DNA of 5,412 bases from Candidatus Aminicenantota bacterium (GTDB lineage: Bacteria > Acidobacteriota > Aminicenantia > UBA2199). This document shows positions 1-5,348 of this stretch, piece after piece (the first letter of the stretch is position 1; each line of letters starts with the position of its first letter). Under the pieces are notes generated by a model. The model was not told the origin of the DNA and did no database searches. It saw nothing but the letters and a program-made list of their open reading frames with translations. Location: assembly GCA_020355945.1 (NCBI GenBank), contig CP070627.1, positions 5,647,776 to 5,653,187 on the forward strand, written 5' to 3'. Both the position numbers and the translations under genes were made by a program.

Positions 1-9
1 GCGGGGGGT

Positions 10-45
10 CCAGGGGGGCAGTTTTTTCAAAAAGCGCCCCCCTGG
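10..45. repeat. G6/C6 inverted repeat downstream of speE; possible terminator
   Basis: CCAGGGGGGC (10-19) and GCCCCCCTGG (36-45) are a perfect 10-bp inverted repeat. The loop contains a T6 run and an A5 run that can extend the stem. It begins 11 nt beyond the speE stop, so its RNA hairpin could end speE transcription. On the minus strand no U-tract follows, which is unlike a classic intrinsic terminator. A second G6 run lies at 3-8. The extreme GC content against AT-rich surroundings suggests a dispersed palindromic element, which is an inference. Confidence 0.6.
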
Positions 46-56
46 TCGCCGAAGGC

Positions 57-902
57 TTATATATTTTTCAAAAACTCTGCAAATCCTCGGGGCAAGGCAA
101 ACGCCGCCTTGTGAATCTCTTTGTTATAGTATTTTAAACCGTGGAGTGCTTCGGCTTTTTCCGGTTTGAAATCTTCAATGGGATGGTATTTTTTGGAGCA
201 GAAACTAAAACCGATCAGACCGCTGGGATAAGTGGGGACCAGGGTGTAATAGTAGGAATAATGGGGGAATATTTTTTTATTGAAAGAGACAATATTCTTT
301 ATAATATCCCGGTGATATAAGAAGGATTCGGATTGGGTAATTACAATTCCGTCACCAGTCAGGGCATTGAACATATTTTTATAAAATTGTTCCTGGAAAA
401 GTACTTCTGCTGGTCCGATGGGGTCAGAGGAATCCACGATAATGATATGGTAGAAATTTTCTCTTTTTTTCACAAATTCAGCGCCATCTTCTATAAATAT
501 CTCCACCCTGGAGTCAGCAAAGCTGCAGCTTAAATTGGGGAAGTGTTTTTTACAAATTTCGATCACATCTCTGTCGATTTCGCAGAGGTGCGCGGTTTGG
601 ACTTGTTTGTGTTTGAGCACTTCTCGGAGTGTACCACCGTCACCACCACCAACCACCAGGACCCGCTGCGCCCCGGGATGCACATCCAGTGCCACATGGG
701 CAATCATTTCATGGTAATTGGCTTCATCAAATTCCGTTAACATGATCACATCATCGTGAACCAGCATTTTTCCAAAAGGTACGGTGTCGTAGACATCGAT
801 TTTTTGGAATTTGGACCAGAAGGATTCCACTCGGATCTTGTATTGGATTTTCATCACCCTGCCGTCTTTTAGTTCCAATTGTTCTTCAAACCAGTTAGAC
901 AT
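57..902 (-). CDS. speE: Spermidine synthase (polyamine aminopropyltransferase), SpeE
   Basis: This cytosolic enzyme transfers the aminopropyl group of decarboxylated AdoMet to putrescine, giving spermidine and methylthioadenosine. The 281-residue product has the normal family length. Visible motifs are YHEMIAHV (63-70), the SAM-binding loop VLVVGGGDGGT (81-91), the acidic CEID (107-110) that normally binds the nucleoside, EDGAEF (138-143), the catalytic segment DSSDPIGPAE (157-166, Asp157 and Asp160), TQSES (189-193) and PTYPSG (223-228). I chose the ATG at 902 because AAGGAGGA lies 4 nt upstream. An in-frame ATG at 926 would add eight residues (MNSQKEEP) but would place the start codon upstream of this ribosome binding site and close to the promoter -10. 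The gene follows the two SpeD-family genes on the same strand after 163 bp and has its own promoter. No key residue is missing. Strict substrate preference (putrescine or another diamine) cannot be read from the sequence. Confidence 0.97.
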   Translation of the reverse strand: MSNWFEEQLELKDGRVMKIQYKIRVESFWSKFQKIDVYDTVPFGKMLVHDDVIMLTEFDEANYHEMIAHVALDVHPGAQRVLVVGGGDGGTLREVLKHKQVQTAHLCEIDRDVIEICKKHFPNLSCSFADSRVEIFIEDGAEFVKKRENFYHIIIVDSSDPIGPAEVLFQEQFYKNMFNALTGDGIVITQSESFLYHRDIIKNIVSFNKKIFPHYSYYYTLVPTYPSGLIGFSFCSKKYHPIEDFKPEKAEALHGLKYYNKEIHKAAFALPRGFAEFLKNI

Positions 903-906
903 GGGT

Positions 907-914
907 TCCTCCTT
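907..914 (-). promoter_or_regulatory. Strong Shine-Dalgarno of speE
   Basis: The minus strand reads AAGGAGGA followed by ACCC and the ATG at 902. This near-perfect anti-16S match decides the start codon in favour of 902 rather than 926. Confidence 0.85.
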
Positions 915-926
915 TTGAGAATTCAA

Positions 927-955
927 ATTATAAACGAATAATTACAAATTGTAAA
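927..955 (-). promoter_or_regulatory. Sigma70-type promoter of speE
   Basis: On the minus strand TTTACA (955-950) is separated by exactly 17 bp from a perfect TATAAT (932-927). This predicts a transcription start near 920 and a short leader of about 18 nt that holds the ribosome binding site. speE can therefore be transcribed independently of the speD genes. No operator-like palindrome is evident around it. Confidence 0.75.
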
Positions 956-1059
956 TCACTAAATGGAATTTGGAATATACTTATCCGAAGCATTTTTTAA
1001 CAGTTTCCAAACACCAGGAAGTTCTTATTACAGGGCTGTATTTACGGGGTTAAATTATT

Positions 1060-1085
1060 ACGTGGTTACTTTCTCAATACCACGT
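1060..1085 (-). terminator. Weak hairpin overlapping the stop of the SpeD paralogue
   Basis: ACGTGGT (1060-1066) and ACCACGT (1079-1085) form a perfect 7-bp inverted repeat with a 12-nt loop. It spans the last codons and stop of the SpeD-like gene. On the minus strand it is followed only by AATAATTT, a poor U-tract. It may stabilise the mRNA 3' end or cause partial termination before the speE promoter. Confidence 0.25.
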
Positions 1086-1467
1086 TGATGTTGTAGGTTG
1101 TACCTTTAAAGAAGTTTTTTGCAAACTGGGCCGCTATTTCCGGTTCGTAAAATTTGCAGCTAAATATATCGAGATAGACATTGTTGGTTTGATTAGCAAA
1201 ATGAGCGGAGACCAGGGAGGTTTCAATCAACTGGGTCATTGAAAAACCAGCCACCCGTTCAGTTTCACCGAAATGAACGATCTCAGGGTCGCCAAACCGC
1301 TTCATTTCGATCAGGTCACACAATTGAATCACAAAGTCTTTAATAGCAGATGCATCGCGAATCAGGTTGGGATCACAGTGATGAATATCAATACTGGACT
1401 GGATACCCCAGGCGTTCATGGCGTCAAATTCCTGTCTGTAATTTCTAGGGATTGTTTCTCGTCTCAT
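1066..1467 (-). CDS. Divergent SpeD-family pyruvoyl decarboxylase paralogue
   Basis: The 133-residue protein aligns over its length with the neighbouring SpeD. Examples are IDIHHCDPNLIRDA for the SpeD start region LIVELYDCPRELINDA, and YLDIFSCK for ALDIFTCG. The residues corresponding to Thermotoga SpeD Ser63 (pyruvoyl precursor), His68 (processing) and Cys83 (proton donor) are Ser84, His89 and Cys104, with identical spacing (+5 and +15). The canonical ESH is replaced by TSL and HTWPE by HFANQ, so AdoMet specificity is doubtful. Some SpeD homologues are known to have become pyruvoyl ornithine or arginine decarboxylases, and such a role would supply putrescine or agmatine here. It could instead be a subunit or modulator of SpeD. 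The ATG at 1467 is preferred because AAGAGGA lies 5 nt upstream. An in-frame ATG at 1485 has no ribosome binding site and would overlap speD. Ten bases separate this start from the speD stop, so the two genes are surely cotranscribed. Confidence 0.85.
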   Translation of the reverse strand: MRRETIPRNYRQEFDAMNAWGIQSSIDIHHCDPNLIRDASAIKDFVIQLCDLIEMKRFGDPEIVHFGETERVAGFSMTQLIETSLVSAHFANQTNNVYLDIFSCKFYEPEIAAQFAKNFFKGTTYNINVVLRK

Positions 1468-1472
1468 TTTTT

Positions 1473-1479
1473 TCCTCTT
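1473..1479 (-). promoter_or_regulatory. Ribosome binding site of the SpeD paralogue
   Basis: AAGAGGA on the minus strand lies 5 nt before the ATG at 1467 and overlaps the speD stop codon (1480-1478). This arrangement favours translational coupling and decides the start. Confidence 0.65.
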
Positions 1480-1873
1480 AAGCATTGGGTTTGTGCAGGA
1501 GTTTGACTGGTAAGTCCAACATGCCTCTTTTCATTTCCGTAACCGAGAGATGTTTGGCTTGAAATTCTTTTTTTAAATAATGCAAAGCGGAATAGTAATC
1601 GATTTCTTCACCGCACGTGAATATGTCCAGTGCACAATAACCGTATTCCGGCCATGTATGCACTGAAAAATGTGACTCCTCTATCACCACCACCCCACTA
1701 ATCCCGTGCGGGTTAAATTCATGTACCACTGATTGTACCACTCTAGCGCCGCTTATATTCACGGCGTTAACCAGTGCGTCCTCGACTTCCCGAGCATCAT
1801 TGATCAGCTCTCGTGGGCAGTCATACAACTCCACGATTAAATGATTACCTAGACTTTGCACTTTTTGGGCCAT
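1478..1873 (-). CDS. speD: S-adenosylmethionine decarboxylase proenzyme, SpeD (short bacterial class)
   Basis: This cytosolic pyruvoyl enzyme decarboxylates AdoMet to provide the aminopropyl donor for SpeE. The 131-residue proenzyme shows the family signature HGISGVVVIEESHFSVHTWPEYGY (56-79). Self-cleavage is expected between Glu66 and Ser67, with Ser67 becoming the pyruvoyl group. His72 and Cys87 (in DIFTCG) match the processing histidine and the catalytic cysteine. The N-terminal SLGNHLIVELYDC matches the usual start of the family about five residues after Met, so I chose the ATG at 1873. A TTG at 1918 would add 15 unconserved residues and has no ribosome binding site. The preferred ATG has only AGGA and GGAGG matches placed rather far upstream (about 12 and 17 nt), so the exact start is less certain than the gene. 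It is the middle gene of a three-gene run, 110 bp after the acidic-protein gene. Confidence 0.95.
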   Translation of the reverse strand: MAQKVQSLGNHLIVELYDCPRELINDAREVEDALVNAVNISGARVVQSVVHEFNPHGISGVVVIEESHFSVHTWPEYGYCALDIFTCGEEIDYYSALHYLKKEFQAKHLSVTEMKRGMLDLPVKLLHKPNA

Positions 1874-1983
1874 TTTTTGGGATGTTCCTACCTCCGTTGT
1901 TTTTGGATTTTTTTGCAAGCAATAATTTTCTCATATTTTTAGTCTTTTTTCAATGGTTTGCTCATCAATTGTTAAGCAAGTTT

Positions 1984-2307
1984 TTAATCTTTGTCCCAAT
2001 CCATATTGGACCAAATGTCCCTTCTGGCCTCGGATTGTTCATCATCGGGATCTTCATCTTCAAGGTCTTCGTCATAGATATCGTCGTCTTCATAGAAATC
2101 ATCGTCTTCTTCCATTTCTGATGGATCGATCTCCTCCAGCTCATCAAGCTCATCGTCATCAAATTCATCATCGTCATCAAATTCATCATCCATCAGGTCA
2201 TCTATATCCCTATCAGTGTCCACATCATCTTCATAATCATATTCATCGTAAAGATCCCCAGGATCATCATCTGGCGGGTCTAAAGAAAATTTTTTAGACA
2301 TACCCAT
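1984..2307 (-). CDS. Extremely acidic small protein, first gene of the polyamine operon
   Basis: I do not recognise a family. The 107-residue product contains 41 Asp and 17 Glu (54% acidic) against only six Lys/Arg. It is mostly runs of DDD, DDEFDDDD and EEDDDFYEDDD broken by Tyr, Phe, Leu and Ile. There is no Cys, no membrane segment and no signal peptide, and it is probably disordered and cytosolic. The short N-terminus (MGMSKKFSL) and C-terminus (SEARRDIWSNMDWDKD) are less acidic. Translation is well supported: GAGGTGATC, nine contiguous matches to the anti-16S tail, lies just before the ATG at 2307. A second ATG at 2301 is less well placed. The gene precedes speD on the same strand, so a part in polyamine or divalent-cation binding is conceivable, but this is inferred from charge and position only. 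Confidence 0.75.
   Translation of the reverse strand: MGMSKKFSLDPPDDDPGDLYDEYDYEDDVDTDRDIDDLMDDEFDDDDEFDDDELDELEEIDPSEMEEDDDFYEDDDIYDEDLEDEDPDDEQSEARRDIWSNMDWDKD
2155..2190. repeat. 18-bp tandem duplication inside the acidic gene
   Basis: The 18-mer gtcatcaaattcatcatc occurs twice in direct succession (2155-2172 and 2173-2190) with no mismatch. It encodes the repeated DDEFDD blocks and suggests that the acidic tract grows and shrinks by slippage in GAT-rich codons. Confidence 0.85.
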
Positions 2308-2308
2308 A

Positions 2309-2317
2309 GATCACCTC
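2309..2317 (-). promoter_or_regulatory. Extended Shine-Dalgarno of the acidic-protein gene
   Basis: The minus strand carries GAGGTGATC one base before the ATG at 2307. It is the longest anti-16S complement in the window and implies efficient translation of the acidic protein. Confidence 0.75.
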
Positions 2318-2397
2318 TTGCGAAAAATTTTTTAAAATCGATATAGGAATATAAACTGGTATATTTCTGTTCCCTTTTGGAACTGGTAAAGCGATAC

Positions 2398-2475
2398 TTA
2401 AGTGAAAACGATTTTTTCATTTTCAACAAATCCTCGCCGTGCTAATCCGTCATAAAAAACAATTCCTGTACTCAT
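2398..2475 (-). CDS. Possible 25-residue upstream ORF in the polyamine operon leader
   Basis: An ATG at 2475 opens a 25-codon frame ending in TAA at 2398, inside the leader predicted between the promoter near 2505 and the acidic gene at 2307. The product begins MSTGIVFYDGLARRGF and ends in ENEKIVFT. TGIV followed by an aromatic pair, RRGF and a late VF vaguely recall the start of a cold-shock domain, but the frame stops long before a full domain. No convincing ribosome binding site precedes it. It could be a regulatory leader peptide, a decayed remnant or chance. Confidence 0.25.
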   Translation of the reverse strand: MSTGIVFYDGLARRGFVENEKIVFT

Positions 2476-2504
2476 TTTTCTAAACCATTTTCATGCGGTA
2501 CATA

Positions 2505-2532
2505 TATATAATACTTTTTCAGTAAAAGTCAA
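2505..2532 (-). promoter_or_regulatory. Candidate promoter of the acidic gene-speD-paralogue operon
   Basis: On the minus strand TTGACT (2532-2527) is followed after 16 bp by TATATA (2510-2505). The alternating AT run also permits an 18-bp register. Transcription would start near 2498, giving a leader of about 190 nt before the acidic gene. The hexamers are good, but the region is AT-rich, so chance matches are easier here. Confidence 0.5.
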
Positions 2533-2576
2533 CAATTTTGAAAAAAAAAATGTGATTTCCGTAATTTTTTTAAAGC

Positions 2577-2604
2577 AGGGGTGGGTCTCTGTGCCCGCCC
2601 TTTT
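2577..2604 (+). terminator. GC-rich hairpin with short T-run, upstream of the purF promoter
   Basis: AGGGGTGGG (2577-2585) pairs with CCCGCCCTT (2594-2602) in a 9-bp stem with two G-U wobbles and an 8-nt loop. TT follows, then AAAA. Read on the plus strand it resembles an intrinsic terminator, but no plus-strand gene lies upstream in the window. It would shield the purF promoter from read-through, or it may be a dispersed palindromic repeat. The minus-strand version has a C-A mismatch. Confidence 0.4.
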
Positions 2605-2669
2605 AAAATCTCTAATTTTAGCCACGAAGTTACACTAAGATGAAAATTTCCGGGATTTCAGAATACATC

Positions 2670-2698
2670 TTGACTTTTACCAGGATTCATACTATAAA
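2670..2698 (+). promoter_or_regulatory. Sigma70-type promoter of purF
   Basis: TTGACT (2670-2675) and TATAAA (2693-2698) are separated by exactly 17 bp. The predicted start near 2705 leaves a leader of about 30 nt. No PurR-box-like palindrome or purine riboswitch is apparent between this promoter and the gene. Confidence 0.75.
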
Positions 2699-2734
2699 TT
2701 AAGCTAAAATAAAACAGTATATGGTATATTTAAA

Positions 2735-4201
2735 ATGTGCGGCGTACTGGGAATTTATGATAATGAAGATGTGATCGCGAAAATTTACGATGCCATGCTG
2801 ACGCTTCAGCACAGGGGACAGGACTCTGCCGGAATTTTGACTTACGATGGCAAATATCACCTTAAAAAAGGGAACGGATTGGTCCAGGATGTGTTTGATG
2901 AGCGAAATATTCAACGGTTAAGGGGCTATGTGGGAATCGGGCATACCCGCTATCCTACGGTGGGTGAAGGTTCCGTGGAAGACGCCCAACCTTTCTGGCT
3001 TAATTATCCCTTTGGCATTGCCGGCGCTCACAATGGAAATGTGACCAACTTCCTGGAACTGAAAAAAGAGCTGTTTGTCAAATCCCACAAAATTATCAAT
3101 TCCAATTGCGATGTGGAAGTCATTTTGAATATCTTTGCCGAATATATTGAGAAATATAAATCCAGAGAATTAACCCCGGAAATCGTTTTCAATGCCGTTG
3201 GTTATGTATATCGGCGGGTCAAGGGCAGCTATTCCGTTGTGCTTCATATTGCGGATAAGGGAATGGTGGCCTTCAGGGACCCCTTTGGTATCCGCCCGCT
3301 GTTGTTTGGAATTAAAAAAGATAAATTGGTACTGGCATTCGCCTTTGCTTCCGAAAGTGTGGCTCTTAAGGTGATGGGATTTAAAGATATTCGCGATGTG
3401 GAACCCGGGTCGGCTATTTTTGTAGACAAACAAAAAAAAATCCACGAGAAAAGTATTTCTAAAAAAGCCTTCAGACCCTGCATATTTGAATATATTTACT
3501 TTGCCCGGCCGGATTCATACTTAAACGGGATCAACGTATATAAGGCACGGGCTGAATTGGGCAAAAGCCTGGCGAAAAAAATAAAAAGTACTCATTTTGA
3601 TATCGATGTGGTGGTTCCTGTCCCGGATTCCGCACGAACCGCCGCCATTGAAATCGCCGGGATTCTAAAGCTAAAATACATGGAAGGCCTGGTCAAGAGC
3701 AGGTATATCGGACGAACCTTTATTATGCCCGGGGATTATTTGAGACAAAAATCGGTCCAGCATAAGTTGAACCCCATCAATGAGGTGTTTGAAAATAAAA
3801 ACGTCCTGCTGGTAGATGATTCCATTGTCAGGGGAAATACCTCGCGCTTTATTATCCAGATGGTTCGAGATGCTGGCGCAAAAAAGGTTTACTTTGCCTC
3901 CTATTCCGCTCCCCTCACCAGCCCTTGCGTGTACGGCATTGACATGCAAACCAAAGGCGAATTTATCGCTAAAGATTCGACTACAAAACAAATCGCTGCT
4001 AAAATAGGCGCGGATGCGGTAATATACCAGGATATCCTGCAAATGGAAAAAGCGGTAAGAAAACAAAATAACCACATTAGAACCTTTTGTAAGGCCTGCT
4101 TTATCGGACAATACCCCACCGGAGATATCTCCGATCAATTACTGACAATGATTGAAAAAGAAAGGGATCGATACAAATACAAACCCGGGCAAATGAATTA
4201 A
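2735..4201 (+). CDS. purF: Amidophosphoribosyltransferase, PurF (iron-sulfur type)
   Basis: This cytosolic enzyme converts PRPP and glutamine to 5-phosphoribosylamine, the first committed step of purine synthesis. The 488 residues start MCGVLGIYDN, so Met removal exposes Cys2, the glutaminase nucleophile. The N-terminal Ntn-hydrolase domain shows QHRGQDSAG (25-33), GHTRYPTVG (69-77) and HNGNVTN (99-105). The phosphoribosyltransferase domain has VPVPDSA (294-300) and the PRPP loop VLLVDDSIVRGNTS (357-370). Cys249 (CIFEYIYFARPDS), Cys398 (SPCVYGID), Cys452 and Cys455 (CKAC) match the four ligands of the Bacillus-type [4Fe-4S] cluster, which implies oxygen sensitivity. Unlike the Bacillus subtilis enzyme there is no N-terminal propeptide. 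The ATG at 2735 is fixed by the Cys2 requirement, although no Shine-Dalgarno sequence precedes it. The next gene begins one base after the stop. Confidence 0.98.
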   Translation: MCGVLGIYDNEDVIAKIYDAMLTLQHRGQDSAGILTYDGKYHLKKGNGLVQDVFDERNIQRLRGYVGIGHTRYPTVGEGSVEDAQPFWLNYPFGIAGAHNGNVTNFLELKKELFVKSHKIINSNCDVEVILNIFAEYIEKYKSRELTPEIVFNAVGYVYRRVKGSYSVVLHIADKGMVAFRDPFGIRPLLFGIKKDKLVLAFAFASESVALKVMGFKDIRDVEPGSAIFVDKQKKIHEKSISKKAFRPCIFEYIYFARPDSYLNGINVYKARAELGKSLAKKIKSTHFDIDVVVPVPDSARTAAIEIAGILKLKYMEGLVKSRYIGRTFIMPGDYLRQKSVQHKLNPINEVFENKNVLLVDDSIVRGNTSRFIIQMVRDAGAKKVYFASYSAPLTSPCVYGIDMQTKGEFIAKDSTTKQIAAKIGADAVIYQDILQMEKAVRKQNNHIRTFCKACFIGQYPTGDISDQLLTMIEKERDRYKYKPGQMN

Positions 4202-4202
4202 A

Positions 4203-5348
4203 ATGACTGACTTCTCGCATATTCCTGTCCCATTGGAAGGTGAAATAAAAGAAGAAAATCTCTATTCCATCCTGTATTATATCTATAAAGAATCCATTTC
4301 CGGTACATTGGTGGTACAAACGGAAAATGTCGAGAAAAAAATGTTAATCGAGAACAACAAGATTGTTTTTGCCGCATCTAACGGAAAAGAAGACGCCTTT
4401 GGCGATTACTTGCTCAAAAATAACCTCATTGATAAGGATATCTATCACAAAACCAGTCAATATATGGAAAAAAACAATAAGCGCTTTGGTCGGGCATTGA
4501 TTGAATTGGGGTATTTTAATTACGAGCAGTTGTGGACGTGGATCCCTAACCATTTGAAAGCGATTGTGTTTTCGTTTTTTGATCTTAGATGCGGGACATA
4601 CCGAATCCTCATGGAGTATGAGAAACAAACGGAAAATATCGTCCTGGATATGGATATCCTGTCGGTTATCGTGGAAGGTATGCGTCGATTTAACTCCAAA
4701 ACCTTCCTGGAAAAAAAATTTGCCGGTATTGAACATCTTTATGTTATTGATTCCAAAACCATGACCCAGTTGGATTTAAAACCTTACGAAATACACGTGT
4801 TTGACCTGGTGAGAAAAGTAACCTCACTGAAGGATATTTTAAGACAGAGTGAGTTGCTGGAGTTCGATACCCTGAAACTCCTCTATTTATTCTTAATACT
4901 TGAAATCATCTCGCCCCAAAAAAGTACGGAAGAATCAAAAGTATCCCCCGGGAAAGAAACCGCAAAAGAGGTCAAAGGCATCAATGCCAGTACCTTTAAT
5001 TCTTTCGAGGAAGCCATACGATATTATAATATGAAATATGAGATCATTTATAAGGTCATGTTAAAAGAGATCGGTCCCATCTCACTCTCACTTCTCTTAA
5101 AAGCGGTTGAGGACATCATGGACAATTTACCTTCATATTTGCAGAAGATTCAATTAAACCCGGATGGAAGCATTAATGAAGAATTGGTTTTGAAATCCGT
5201 CTGGTATTATGATTTTGATGAACATATCGGTGAGTTTTTAAGGGGATTGGAAGAGATTCTTTATACGGAAATTTATGCGGTAAAAAAACACCTGGGGGTT
5301 GAGTATGAGCAGCAGGTGTTGAAATGGATCAACGGGATAGGAATCTAA
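4203..5348 (+). CDS. DUF4388/PATAN-like domain protein cotranscribed with purF
   Basis: The 381-residue product has no signal peptide or clear membrane span. Residues about 11-137 follow the DUF4388 (PatA N-terminal-like) pattern: an initial LEGEI, the helix LYSILYYIYKESISGTLVV (20-38), KKMLIENNKIVFAASNG (45-61), FGDYLLKNNLID (66-77), RFGRALIELGYFNYEQL (94-110) and a closing FFDLRCGTYRI (125-135). Residues about 190-237 (LKPYEIHVFDLVRKVTSLKDI, then LLEFDTLKLLYLFLILEII) resemble the winged-helix-like segment that often follows in such proteins. A Ser/Lys/Glu-rich linker (238-262) leads to a helical C-terminal part (265-378) that I do not recognise. DUF4388 proteins are usually linked to signalling, gliding or response-regulator systems, probably as interaction adaptors. 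No catalytic motif is seen. The sequence TAA-A-ATG joins it to purF with no independent ribosome binding site, suggesting translational coupling. Its biochemical role is unknown. Confidence 0.85.
   Translation: MTDFSHIPVPLEGEIKEENLYSILYYIYKESISGTLVVQTENVEKKMLIENNKIVFAASNGKEDAFGDYLLKNNLIDKDIYHKTSQYMEKNNKRFGRALIELGYFNYEQLWTWIPNHLKAIVFSFFDLRCGTYRILMEYEKQTENIVLDMDILSVIVEGMRRFNSKTFLEKKFAGIEHLYVIDSKTMTQLDLKPYEIHVFDLVRKVTSLKDILRQSELLEFDTLKLLYLFLILEIISPQKSTEESKVSPGKETAKEVKGINASTFNSFEEAIRYYNMKYEIIYKVMLKEIGPISLSLLLKAVEDIMDNLPSYLQKIQLNPDGSINEELVLKSVWYYDFDEHIGEFLRGLEEILYTEIYAVKKHLGVEYEQQVLKWINGIGI

Larger units (their letters stand above)
2308..2734. other. Divergent intergenic region between the polyamine and purF operons
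   Basis: This 427-bp AT-rich stretch holds, from left to right: the ribosome binding site of the acidic gene; a direct repeat AACTGGTA (2354-2361 and 2381-2388) flanking a small GTTCC/GGAAC hairpin (2369-2383); the possible upstream ORF; the minus-strand promoter; an A10 run (2541-2550); a GC-rich hairpin (2577-2602); an imperfect 10-bp duplication (CACGAAGTTA then CACTAAGATG, 2623-2642); and the purF promoter. I saw no substantial ORF, tRNA or recognisable riboswitch. Confidence 0.7.

Noticed and set aside
963..1088. Plus-strand 41-codon ORF filling the gap between speE and the SpeD paralogue
   Set aside because: It has no ribosome binding site, overlaps the end of the SpeD-like gene antisense, lies next to the speE promoter and shows no recognisable motif.
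1968..1990. TTGCT/AGCAA hairpin after the acidic gene as a terminator
   Set aside because: The stem is only 5 bp, AT-rich, with a 12-nt loop and no T-tract on the minus strand, so the acidic gene and speD are more likely cotranscribed.
1813..2297. Two plus-strand ORFs opposite the acidic gene, rich in Phe/Ile or His/Arg
   Set aside because: They are complements of the GAT/GAA-rich acidic codons, lack ribosome binding sites, and have low-complexity compositions that follow from the antisense frame.
2641..2703. Plus-strand 20-codon ORF just upstream of purF
   Set aside because: It contains the whole predicted purF promoter and has no ribosome binding site, so it is unlikely to be translated.
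2705..2734. Purine riboswitch or PurR box in the purF leader
   Set aside because: The leader after the predicted start is only about 30 nt, without conserved aptamer elements or a palindrome.
3671..4138. Minus-strand 155-codon ORF inside purF
   Set aside because: It is antisense to the conserved phosphoribosyltransferase domain of a clear purF gene, with no motif or ribosome binding site of its own.
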